From Thioalbus denitrificans (GTDB taxonomy: Bacteria > Pseudomonadota > Gammaproteobacteria > DSM-26407), in the NCBI RefSeq assembly GCF_003337735.1, contig NZ_QPJY01000006.1:93005-157004 (forward strand): a DNA stretch of 64,000 nucleotides, given 5' to 3'. Positions 1-10,259 of the stretch are shown piece after piece. Every line of letters begins with the position of its first letter. The stretch's first letter is position 1. The translations under genes and the position numbers were made by a program. The notes below the pieces were generated by a model. It had not been told where the DNA came from. It saw only the letters and a program-made list of their open reading frames with translations, and searched no databases.

Positions 1-216
1 GCTCTGGGTGTTGGTCATGCGTGCCACCCGGCCGTCCAGCCCGTCCAGCACCATGGCCACGAACACGGCCACGGCCGCCGCCTCGAAACGGCCGTTCATG
101 GCCGCCACCACGGCATAGAAGCCGGCGAACAGCGCCGCGGTGGTGAACAGGTTGGGAAGCAGGTAGATGCCCCGGGGACGGGGCTTCGGGTCCGGGTTTT
201 CGGGCTTGTCGCTCAT
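1..216 (-). CDS. pssA: CDP-diacylglycerol--serine O-phosphatidyltransferase, partial
   Basis: Only the first 72 codons lie in the window; the gene runs off the left edge. The start ATG is at 216 on the minus strand. The visible protein has a short Pro-rich cytoplasmic start, a hydrophobic segment (YLLPNLFTTAALFAGFY...), and then DGLDGRVAR at about residues 60-68, the beginning of the CDP-alcohol phosphatidyltransferase signature (DGxxAR...). The enzyme makes phosphatidylserine from CDP-diacylglycerol and serine in the membrane, the first step to phosphatidylethanolamine. It lies downstream of ilvC on the same strand, an arrangement I recall from Pseudomonas. A terminator-like hairpin separates the two genes, so it may have its own promoter. 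The family call is firm; the exact subtype rests on context. Confidence 0.8.
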   Translation of the reverse strand, partial: MSDKPENPDPKPRPRGIYLLPNLFTTAALFAGFYAVVAAMNGRFEAAAVAVFVAMVLDGLDGRVARMTNTQS

Positions 217-265
217 GGCCCGATTATACGTCAAGATCCCGGGGGCATATCCAGCACGACACGGA

Positions 266-292
266 AAAGCCGGCCCCGCAGGGGCCGGCTTT
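266..292 (-). terminator. Terminator-like hairpin between ilvC and pssA
   Basis: A 12-bp perfect inverted repeat (AAAGCCGGCCCC / GGGGCCGGCTTT) with a 3-base loop. It sits 62 bases after the ilvC stop on the minus strand and is followed on that strand by a short T run. It fits a rho-independent terminator for the ilv operon. The T run is short (four), so partial read-through into pssA is possible. Confidence 0.7.
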
Positions 293-353
293 CCGTTCAC
301 CGTTCGCTTGCGGGCCAGGAACCGGGGCGAACCCGGCCCACCGGCCGCTCGGA

Positions 354-1400
<1,047 letters not shown>

Positions 1401-1454
1401 TCAGTCAAGCGTCGACGGGCGCAGCGCCCGCATTGGATTGAATTGGGTGTGGGA

Positions 1455-1946
1455 TCAGGCGCGCAGGCCCTTCTCGCCGCGGGCGATGCCGAGCACGCCG
1501 GAGCGCACGACCTCGAGGATGACCAGCTCCCCCACGGCCTGCAGGAACGCATCCAGCTTGCCGCTGTTGCCGGTGAGCTCCACGGTGTAGGTGGTGGCGG
1601 TCACCTCGATGATGCGGCCGCGGAAGATGTCCACCAGGCGCTTCAGCTCCTCCCGGCCGGCGCCGGTGGCGCGCAGCTTGATGAGCATCATCTCGCGCTC
1701 CATGTGCGGACCCTCGGTGAGATCGAGCAGCTTCACCACGTCCACCAGCTTGTTCAGCTGCTTGGTGATCTGTTCGATGATCTCCTCCGATCCGCTGGTG
1801 ACCAGGGTCATGCGCGAGACCGTGGGGTCCTCGGTGGGCGCCACGGTGAGCGATTCGATGTTGTAGCCCCGGGCGGAGAACAGTCCCGCCACCCGCGACA
1901 GCGCACCGGCCTCGTTTTCCATCAGTATCGAAATGATGTGCCGCAT
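1455..1946 (-). CDS. ilvN: Acetolactate synthase small (regulatory) subunit
   Basis: This 163-residue protein starts MRHIISILMENEAGALSRVAG, the N-terminal ACT domain (about residues 3-76) that binds valine for feedback inhibition. The C-terminal ALS_ss_C region (about 80-157) contains MLIKLRATG and a conserved GKLDAFL stretch. Length and motifs match the IlvN/IlvH family. The gene starts 36 bases after the ilvB stop and is followed by ilvC, so the three are very likely co-transcribed. It activates the large subunit and makes it sensitive to the end product. The symbol ilvH would be equally acceptable. Confidence 0.96.
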   Translation of the reverse strand: MRHIISILMENEAGALSRVAGLFSARGYNIESLTVAPTEDPTVSRMTLVTSGSEEIIEQITKQLNKLVDVVKLLDLTEGPHMEREMMLIKLRATGAGREELKRLVDIFRGRIIEVTATTYTVELTGNSGKLDAFLQAVGELVILEVVRSGVLGIARGEKGLRA

Positions 1947-1982
1947 AATTTCAGTATGCCCGTCCGTCTGTGGCGTCCCGGT

Positions 1983-3677
1983 TCAGACCAGGATCATCTC
2001 GTTGAGCCCGGCCCCGGCGGGGATCATGGGATAGACGTTCTCGGTGGGGTCCACCAGGAAGTCCATGAACACCAGCCGGTCCTTGAGGGCGATGGCCTCG
2101 CGCAGCGCCGGTTCCACGTCCTCCGGGCGGCTGATCTGCATGCCCACGTGGCCGTAGGCCTCCGCCAGCTTGACGAAGTCCGGCAGCGACTCCATGTAGG
2201 ACTGGGCGTAGCGCCCCTGGTAGAAGAACTCCTGCCACTGCCGGACCATGCCCAGAAAGCCGTTGTTCAGGTTGATGATCTTCAACGGCAGCGCGTACTG
2301 GCGGCAGGTGGAGAGCTCCTGGATGTTCATCTGGATGCTGCCCTCGCCGGTGATGCAGCAGACCGTCGCGTCGGGATGGGCGAACTGCACGCCCATGGCC
2401 GCGGGCAGGCCGAACCCCATGGTGCCGAGACCGCCGGAGTTGATCCAGCGCCGCGGCTTGTCGAACTTGTAGAACTGGGCGGCGAACATCTGGTGCTGGC
2501 CCACGTCGGAGGTGACGAAGGCGTCGCCCCCGGTGACCTGGTAGAGGGTATCCACCACCAGCTGGGGCTTGATGCGCTCGCTGGCGGGGTCGTACTTGAG
2601 GCAGTCGAGCGAGCGCCACTCGCCGATCTGGTCCCACCAGGCCTTGAGCGCCTCGGCGTCGGACTTGCCGCCCGATTCGCGCAGCAGCCGCAGCGCCTGG
2701 CGCAGGACCGGTTCCACCTGACCCACGATGGGGATGTCCACCTTCACGTTCTTGGCGATGGAGGCCGGATCCACGTCCACGTGGATGATGCGCGCCGTGG
2801 GGCAGAACTTCTCGATGTTGCCGGTGACCCGGTCGTCGAAGCGGGCGCCGATGGCCACCAGCACGTCGCAATGGTGCATCGCCATGTTCGCCTCGTAGGT
2901 CCCGTGCATGCCCAGCATGCCCAGGAACTGCGGGTCGGTGGCGGGATAGCCGCCCAGCCCCATCAGGGTGTTGGTGATGGGGAAGCCCAGTTCCCGGGTC
3001 AGCTCGGTGAGCACCTCGGCGGCCCCGCCCAGCACCACGCCGCCACCGCTGTAGATCATGGGGCGCTTGGCCTCGAGCATGAGGTCCACGGCCTTCTTGA
3101 TCTGGCCGGTATGCCCCTTCACCACGGGATTGTAGGAGCGCATCTTCACCGACTTGGGAAAGACGTACTCGGTCCGCGCGGCGGTGACATCCTTGGGAAT
3201 ATCCACCACCACCGGGCCCGGCCGGCCGCTGGCGGCGATGTAGAAGGCCTTCTTCAGGGTCTCGGCCAGATCGGCCACGTCCTTGACCAGGAAGTTGTGC
3301 TTCACGCAGGGACGGGTGATGCCGAGCGTATCCACCTCCTGGAAGGCGTCGTTGCCGATGAGGTGAGTGGGAACCTGGCCGGTGAGCACCACCATCGGAA
3401 TGGAATCCAGGTAGGCGGTCGCGATGCCGGTCACGGCATTGGTGGCGCCCGGGCCGGAAGTGACCAGGGCGACGCCCACCTTGCCGGTCGAGCGGGCATA
3501 GGCATCGGCGGCATGGGTGGCCGCCTGCTCGTGACGTACCAGGATGTGCTTTACGGCGTCCTGCGTGTACAGCGCGTCATAGATGTGCAGAACAGCGCCC
3601 CCGGGATAACCGAAGATGATGTCCACACCCTCGTCCTCGAGGAACTGCACCACTATCTGGGCACCGGTCAGCTCCAC
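1983..3677 (-). CDS. ilvB: Acetolactate synthase large subunit (ThDP-dependent)
   Basis: This is the catalytic subunit that condenses two pyruvates, or pyruvate and 2-oxobutyrate. The reading frame is open far upstream. I chose the GTG at 3677 because it gives [17 protein letters not shown], the usual N-terminus, a family-typical 564 residues, and an AAGGGGAG ribosome-binding site just upstream. An in-frame ATG at 3728 would add 17 residues and would require translating through a terminator-like hairpin. Visible motifs: FGYPGGAV, catalytic Glu about 50 in [22 protein letters not shown] region [14 protein letters not shown], and [12 protein letters not shown] of the ThDP/Mg site (Glu in place of the more common Asp). 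Confidence 0.95.
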   Translation of the reverse strand: MELTGAQIVVQFLEDEGVDIIFGYPGGAVLHIYDALYTQDAVKHILVRHEQAATHAADAYARSTGKVGVALVTSGPGATNAVTGIATAYLDSIPMVVLTGQVPTHLIGNDAFQEVDTLGITRPCVKHNFLVKDVADLAETLKKAFYIAASGRPGPVVVDIPKDVTAARTEYVFPKSVKMRSYNPVVKGHTGQIKKAVDLMLEAKRPMIYSGGGVVLGGAAEVLTELTRELGFPITNTLMGLGGYPATDPQFLGMLGMHGTYEANMAMHHCDVLVAIGARFDDRVTGNIEKFCPTARIIHVDVDPASIAKNVKVDIPIVGQVEPVLRQALRLLRESGGKSDAEALKAWWDQIGEWRSLDCLKYDPASERIKPQLVVDTLYQVTGGDAFVTSDVGQHQMFAAQFYKFDKPRRWINSGGLGTMGFGLPAAMGVQFAHPDATVCCITGEGSIQMNIQELSTCRQYALPLKIINLNNGFLGMVRQWQEFFYQGRYAQSYMESLPDFVKLAEAYGHVGMQISRPEDVEPALREAIALKDRLVFMDFLVDPTENVYPMIPAGAGLNEMILV

Positions 3678-3697
3678 AGCGTCACTCCCCTTACGAG

Positions 3698-3721
3698 AAA
3701 AAATGCCCGTGAATACGGGCA
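3698..3721 (-). terminator. Attenuator-like hairpin in the ilvB leader
   Basis: On the minus strand TGCCCGT-ATTC-ACGGGCA is followed at once by six T residues. This is a classical intrinsic-terminator shape, only about 20 bases upstream of the chosen ilvB start and about 150 bases downstream of a predicted promoter. A terminator placed before the first structural gene suggests transcription attenuation of ilvBNC. No clear Leu/Val/Ile-rich leader peptide was recognised. Confidence 0.55.
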
Positions 3722-3798
3722 GTTGCATCCTAATCTGAACTACGGCACGAGTGTTTGCGGAAACAGATACCGGAGTCCGGAAACCACAAAGCCGGGGT

Positions 3799-3828
3799 CC
3801 GGCCCGGCCTTGTCCCACTCCGGGCCGG
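3799..3828 (-). other. GC-rich hairpin in the ilvB leader
   Basis: Perfect 9-bp inverted repeat CCGGCCCGG / CCGGGCCGG with a 12-base loop. It lies between the predicted ilvB promoter and the attenuator-like hairpin. It could be a pause or regulatory stem in the leader RNA; the function is inferred from position only. Confidence 0.4.
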
Positions 3829-3876
3829 CGTTTGAACCCGGTTTCGTCGGAGGCGTGCGGCAGTGCGAAAATTCAA

Positions 3877-3905
3877 AAACTACTGTTATCCGCCGCACAG
3901 GTCAA
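3877..3905 (-). promoter_or_regulatory. Predicted sigma-70 promoter for ilvBNC
   Basis: On the minus strand TTGACC (3905-3900) is separated by 17 bases from TAGTTT (3882-3877). The -35 box is good and the -10 box moderate. This gives a leader of roughly 190 nt before the ilvB GTG, long enough to hold both leader hairpins. Confidence 0.45.
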
Positions 3906-4065
3906 GACATAACCTCTCACCAATATGGGAAAACACTTGGTGATCCGAAGGTTACTGCCAGGCACCCGGATTGCGCAGGAGCCGTGTTGCGACACGCCAA
4001 CTGATAAGGTAGATTTATGCGCGCATCTGATTCTCTTCTGTTGCGTTGCGACATCCGGAGCCCCA

Positions 4066-4350
4066 ATGACCAAGACGACCACCCCCACCATCGTCATCGA
4101 GGGCCTCACGGTCGATGGCCGCAAGTTCCGCCCCAGCGACTGGGCCGAGCGCATCAGCGGCAACCTCTCCACCTTCGACAATCGCCGCATCCACTACTCT
4201 CCCCTGGTCCGCCCGGCGGTCAAGAACGGCGTCAAGTGCGTACTGCTGGATCCCTCGCTGCAGCAGGCCGCACCCGCGCTCTATGCGGAGATGATGGAGT
4301 TCGCCCGGGCCAACAACCTGCGCCTCTGCCACGAGATCGACGAGGGTTAG
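4066..4350 (+). CDS. DUF3579-family small protein
   Basis: A 94-residue soluble protein, MTKTTTPTIVIEGLTVDG.... It shows the features I associate with DUF3579 of beta- and gammaproteobacteria: IEGLTxDGRxFRPSDWAERI near the N-terminus, then YSPLVRPAVKNGVKCV in the middle. The frame extends upstream, but ATG 4066 is preceded by GGAG at good spacing and begins at the family N-terminus. No catalytic motif, signal peptide or membrane segment is visible, and the function is unknown. It is divergent from ilvB and may share a regulatory region with it. Confidence 0.75.
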   Translation: MTKTTTPTIVIEGLTVDGRKFRPSDWAERISGNLSTFDNRRIHYSPLVRPAVKNGVKCVLLDPSLQQAAPALYAEMMEFARANNLRLCHEIDEG

Positions 4351-4533
4351 CGTACCGCGTCCCGTGCGCACCGGCCGCAACCGCACCCTCCCCGTTTTCG
4401 CCTCCAGCGACTTCCCCGAATGTGACCGGCACGGCATTTCCGCGGTCCGGGCACCCGCCGGCCGGGACTCCCGCTTAACCCGGTGGGGGTTTCGGTCTAT
4501 ATTCAGGCAAGGAAACCGGGGAGACTGCATGCC

Positions 4534-5004
4534 ATGGAAAAAATCCGCCTGAAGGCGTTCCTGCACACCTTCGTGCTGGCGCTGCTGCTGGCGCCCGTAC
4601 TCGCCACCGCGGCCACCACCTACACCTGGGTGGACGATCAGGGGGTCACCCACTTCTCCCAGTTTCCACCGGAACACGGCGAGGTGCGGGTCATCAATCC
4701 CTACGTCCCCCGCCCCGTCACCCCGCCCGCGGAAGCGAAGTCCCCCGATGCCATGAGCGCCGAGCCCGCTGAACCGCCCAGGCCAGCCGAGTCCTCCGCC
4801 GAGGAACAGGCGGTCAAGCAACAGCTGGAGACGGTGCGGGCCGACAACTGCCGCAAGGCCCGGGCCAATCTCAACACCCTCACCACCGGTGGGCGGCTGC
4901 GCTATACCGACGCCGAGGGCAACGTGCGGTTCCTGACCGACGAGGAGCGCCAGGCCCGCATCGAGGAGGCCCAGGGTCAGATCGAGGAGTATTGCACCGA
5001 GTAA
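4534..5004 (+). CDS. Exported DUF4124-domain protein
   Basis: A 156-residue protein with an N-terminal signal peptide (about residues 1-26: charged MEKIRLK, then a Leu-rich core ending ATAA). TYTWVDDQGVTHFSQFPP at about 28-45 is the hallmark of the DUF4124 domain. A Pro/Ala-rich linker (about 60-90) and a charged C-terminal part, probably helical and coiled, with Glu/Arg-rich stretches follow. ATG 4534 was chosen because GGGGAGA lies nine bases upstream and the signal peptide begins there. The family is periplasmic or envelope-associated with no established reaction. It stands alone; a repeat element follows directly. Confidence 0.75.
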   Translation: MEKIRLKAFLHTFVLALLLAPVLATAATTYTWVDDQGVTHFSQFPPEHGEVRVINPYVPRPVTPPAEAKSPDAMSAEPAEPPRPAESSAEEQAVKQQLETVRADNCRKARANLNTLTTGGRLRYTDAEGNVRFLTDEERQARIEEAQGQIEEYCTE

Positions 5005-5031
5005 CCGCCCCGGCTCCCGGAACCACCCGGA

Positions 5032-5320
5032 TCACCACGAAAAATCTTCACCACGAAGACACGGAGGTCACGAAGAAAGACAGAAAGACAGAAAAGAAAT
5101 AATTAACCGCAGATCGGCGCTGATTTTCGTTGATTAGACGGTACAGGCCAATGCAACCTGTAGCCGGGCGGGTCGCCAGTCATGGGCGGCGTACGCTCCC
5201 GGTGAAGCGCCCCCCGCCTATCCAGGGCCTACGCAAAATCAACGTCAATCAACGCCAATCTGCGGTTAACCGTTTTTCTTCTTTCAGTCGCCTTCGTGTT
5301 CTTCGTGCCTTCGTGGTGGA
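5032..5320. repeat. Nested palindromic repeat R1 (CACGAAGG arms outside, CGCAGAT arms inside)
   Basis: This element fills the 325-base gap between the DUF4124 gene and the dienelactone hydrolase. Outer arms are imperfect tandem CACGAAGG-type units at about 5049-5078, answered by their reverse complement at about 5291-5317. Inner arms start AACCGCAGATC at 5104 and end in CAATCTGCGGTT near 5269. The roughly 100-base core (about 5136-5236) is nearly the reverse complement of the core of R2 (6595-6907), so R1 and R2 are inverted copies. No reading frame of substance is present. Confidence 0.85.
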
Positions 5321-5329
5321 TCCCTCGCC

Positions 5330-6109
5330 CTACAGCTCCCGGTCCAGGAACGCCCGCGTGACCTCCCAGGCCGCCACGGCAGCCTCGCCGTCATAGCGCT
5401 GCCCCGAGGGATTGGCGAAGGCGTGATTGGCGTCGTAGCTGTGCACCTCCAGGCGCTTCCCGGCCGCCTGCATCGCCTGCTCGAAGGCCGCCACCTTGTC
5501 CGGGCTGATGGACTGATCCTGGGTGGCGAAGATGCCCAGCACCGGACCGCGCAGCTTTTCCAGCACGTCCGGATCGGCCACCAGCGGCCCGTAGTAGATG
5601 ACGGTGGCATCCACCACCTCCGGCGCCGCCAGGCTCGCCTGCAGCGACTGCCCGCCGCCGAAGCACCAGCCGATGGTCGCCAGCTTCCGCCCGGGGGCGG
5701 CCAGTGACTCCAGCGCGGCGGTCATCTTGGCATTGGCCTCCTGCTGGTTCACCGCCTTCATCAGCGAACGGGCCGTGTCGGGATCGGTGGCCACGCCGCC
5801 GCCGTAGAGATCGACGGCATAGGCGCGATAGCCGAGGCGCGCGAAGCGATCGGCCCAGGCACGGATGTGGTCGTTCAGGCCCCACCACTCGTGGATGAGC
5901 AGGATACCCCGGTCGGCATCCTCCGGACCGGTGGCATAGACGCCGAACTCAACGCCGTCGGCGGTCTTCAGCGTCGTGTCACCGCCCAGCAGCTGATCGG
6001 GCGAGCGGGGATTCAGCTCGTGGTCCTCGTCGCGCAGCATGTCCGCCGCTCCCGCGGCGCCGGAAGACCCGAGCAGCAGGCACAGCAGTCCGGCAAGCAC
6101 ACTCTTCAT
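5330..6109 (-). CDS. Secreted dienelactone hydrolase family protein
   Basis: A 259-residue alpha/beta hydrolase. An N-terminal signal peptide (about residues 1-21, ending GAAGAA) predicts export. The nucleophile elbow is GWCFGGG with Cys149, the Cys-type nucleophile of dienelactone hydrolases. Asp198 (FATQDQS) and His229 (DANHAFA) complete the triad. IHEWWGLNDHIR at about 72-83 forms part of the oxyanion and substrate region typical of the family. The substrate cannot be read from sequence. No chlorocatechol pathway genes are nearby, so a general carboxyl-ester or lactone hydrolase role is more likely. The gene lies between two inverted copies of a repeat element. Confidence 0.85.
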   Translation of the reverse strand: MKSVLAGLLCLLLGSSGAAGAADMLRDEDHELNPRSPDQLLGGDTTLKTADGVEFGVYATGPEDADRGILLIHEWWGLNDHIRAWADRFARLGYRAYAVDLYGGGVATDPDTARSLMKAVNQQEANAKMTAALESLAAPGRKLATIGWCFGGGQSLQASLAAPEVVDATVIYYGPLVADPDVLEKLRGPVLGIFATQDQSISPDKVAAFEQAMQAAGKRLEVHSYDANHAFANPSGQRYDGEAAVAAWEVTRAFLDREL

Positions 6110-6216
6110 GGCAGCTCCTCCGTTTATTGTTGAGTCACGGAGTCAAGTATATGCCTCCCTTGACGCAATGAAAGAGCGAACCGGTGCCATGTCAGCAAAC
6201 GCCGGCACGGGCAGCC

Positions 6217-6459
6217 CTAGCCGTCCAGCCAGCGCACCAGGTAATAGAGCCGGAAGCCCTCGGAGGAGCGGGAAGGGCCGAGCACCTGGGCCGCATGGAG
6301 ATCGCGGGCGGGGTCCGCCGCGGCCACGGCCTCCTGCTCGGTGGCGAAGAGCTGCACGCAATTCTCCGGGAAGCGCTTGCGGGCCCGGCGCGGCGTATAG
6401 ACCACCGCCGGATGCTCGCGCACCAGCCGGGTCTCGGCGTCGGGACGGATTTCGGGCAT
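6217..6459 (-). CDS. Hypothetical 80-residue protein
   Basis: This small soluble protein (MPEIRPDAETRLVREHPAV...) is basic in its first half (YTPRRARKRFPENC) and ends LYYLVRWLDG. I do not recognise the family. The codon usage is GC-rich like neighbouring genes and no competing long frame explains it, so it is probably real. The start ATG is four bases from a GTGAGTGC octamer array, which occupies the place where a ribosome-binding site and promoter would be; no Shine-Dalgarno sequence is visible. The residues VQLFATEQEAVAAAD suggest an alpha/beta mini-domain of the kind that handles a cofactor or partner, but that is guesswork. Confidence 0.5.
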   Translation of the reverse strand: MPEIRPDAETRLVREHPAVVYTPRRARKRFPENCVQLFATEQEAVAAADPARDLHAAQVLGPSRSSEGFRLYYLVRWLDG

Positions 6460-6463
6460 TAGC

Positions 6464-6555
6464 GTGAGTGCGTGAGTGCGTGAGTGCGTGAGTGCGTGAG
6501 TGCGTGAGTGCGTGAGTGCGTGAGTGCGTGAGTGCGTGAGTGCGTGAGTGCGTGA
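6464..6555. repeat. GTGAGTGC octamer tandem array, 11 copies
   Basis: Eleven exact head-to-tail copies of the 8-base unit GTGAGTGC (6464-6551) plus a partial unit. The array abuts the start codon of the minus-strand 80-residue gene. Related arrays occur at 13608-13647 and 18987-19034. There are no unique spacers, so this is not a CRISPR. Slippage of the array would change promoter or RBS spacing, not reading frame. Confidence 0.95.
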
Positions 6556-6594
6556 AACCCGAGTATCACGGCCGGTCACCAGCCTGTAAACCCT

Positions 6595-6907
6595 CACCAC
6601 CCAAACCTTCACCACGAAGGCACGAAGAACACGAAGACGACTGAAAGAAGAAAAACGGTTAACCGCAGATTGGCGTAGATTGACGTTGATTTTGTGTAGG
6701 CCCTGGATAGGCGGGAGGGGCGGGTTCACCGGGAGCGTATGCCTCCCATGACTTGCGACCCGCCCGGCTACTGTTTGCATTGGCCTGTACCACCAAATCA
6801 ACGAAAATCAACGCCAATCTGCGGTTGATCTTAAGTTGCCTTTTCTTCGTGTTCTTCTTCGTGTTCTTCGTGCCTTCGTGGTGAAATCAACGTGCCTTCG
6901 TGGTGAA
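6595..6907. repeat. Nested palindromic repeat R2, inverted copy of R1
   Basis: This element fills most of the 457-base gap between the 80-residue gene and clpB. Left CACGAAGG arm at about 6615-6640; inner AACCGCAGATT arm at about 6661; matching inner arm ending CAATCTGCGGTT near 6825; then a doubled right outer arm up to about 6907. The central 100 bases match the reverse complement of the R1 core with few differences. The pair flanks the dienelactone hydrolase and the small orphan gene. Confidence 0.85.
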
Positions 6908-6916
6908 GTCAAACAC

Positions 6917-9511
<2,595 letters not shown>

Positions 9512-9545
9512 GACTGAAAACCCCTGCAGAAATATAGATTAAGGG

Positions 9546-10259
9546 TTAAATGGGGTCTTGCCGCGGGGATTCAACCCGGGCGGCGTCGAGGATCCGCGCC
9601 AGCTGATCCAGGCTGTCCCGCTTGCCCGTGACGTGGGCCTGTATGGGAGGGTGGGCGGTGACCCGTGCCCGGCTGCGGGGCACCACGGCCAGGACGGTCT
9701 TGCCCTGCCCGCGCACCCCGTCGATGCGCAACGGATAGATGGGGGTGTCGGTCAGCTCGGAGAGCCAGGCCGCCCCGGGCCGCAGCCGGCGCGGCGGATC
9801 CGAGTCCAGGTGGATGCGCCCGTGGGGAAAGAGCGCCACCACGTGGCCCCGTTCCAGGGCCCGCGCCGCCGCCCGCAGGGCCCGCTCCGGCCGCCCCGAT
9901 CGGTCCACGGGAATGCAGCCGATGGCCCGGAACAGCCAGGTGAGCCCGTAGCGATGGTACTCCTCGGTGGCGATCATGAAGTGCAGCGGCCGCCGGCAGG
10001 CGGCGATCATCAGCAGGGGATCGAGGCCGGAGACATGGTTGGCCACCACGATGGCCCCGCCCGATTCCGGCAGGTCGACGGCATCGGCCTGCAGCCGGTG
10101 CCAGTGCCTGCAGAAAAGCCGGTTGAGGCCATCCAGCCAGTTGAGCCCGCGGTGGCCCCAGTCGGCGACCGCGGCAGACCGCACCGCCCGATCCAGGCGC
10201 CACAGGACCAGCGCCAGCAACAGCGCCGCGGCGGCCCAGGGCAGGACCGGTATGGTCAC
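9546..10259 (-). CDS. 1-acyl-sn-glycerol-3-phosphate acyltransferase-like protein
   Basis: This 237-residue membrane-associated acyltransferase of the PlsC type has one N-terminal hydrophobic helix (PVLPWAAAALLLALVLW). The catalytic NHx4D motif is NHVSGLD. FPHGRIH stands in the place of the EGTRS block, and a PIYPLRIDG segment follows. The GTG start at 10259 overlaps the MFS stop by four bases (GTGA), so translational coupling is likely. It may transfer acyl chains to lysophospholipid; the exact acceptor is not readable. Its last codons double as the -10 box of the clpB heat-shock promoter. Confidence 0.75.
   Translation of the reverse strand: MTIPVLPWAAAALLLALVLWRLDRAVRSAAVADWGHRGLNWLDGLNRLFCRHWHRLQADAVDLPESGGAIVVANHVSGLDPLLMIAACRRPLHFMIATEEYHRYGLTWLFRAIGCIPVDRSGRPERALRAAARALERGHVVALFPHGRIHLDSDPPRRLRPGAAWLSELTDTPIYPLRIDGVRGQGKTVLAVVPRSRARVTAHPPIQAHVTGKRDSLDQLARILDAARVESPRQDPI
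9548..9575 (-). promoter_or_regulatory. Predicted sigma-32 (heat-shock) promoter for clpB
   Basis: On the minus strand GTTGAAT (9575-9569), 13 bases, then CCCCATTT (9555-9548). This is a full match to the sigma-32 -10 consensus CCCCATnT and a near match to the -35 CTTGAAA. It lies 37 bases before the clpB start, inside the final codons of the acyltransferase gene. Confidence 0.7.

Noticed and set aside
3678-3818. Longer N-terminus for IlvB (up to 47 residues more)
   Set aside because: The GTG at 3677 fits family length and has a good ribosome-binding site; the extra part covers the leader hairpin and is not family-like.
1443-4004. 853-codon open frame on the plus strand opposite ilvN-ilvB
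   Set aside because: Antisense shadow with composition typical of such frames (His/Val/Gly/Asp-rich); the minus-strand ilv genes are unambiguous.
6464-6555. Possible CRISPR array
   Set aside because: The repeated unit is 8 bases with no spacers and no cas genes nearby; it is a simple tandem array. The same holds for 13554-13690 and 18987-19034.
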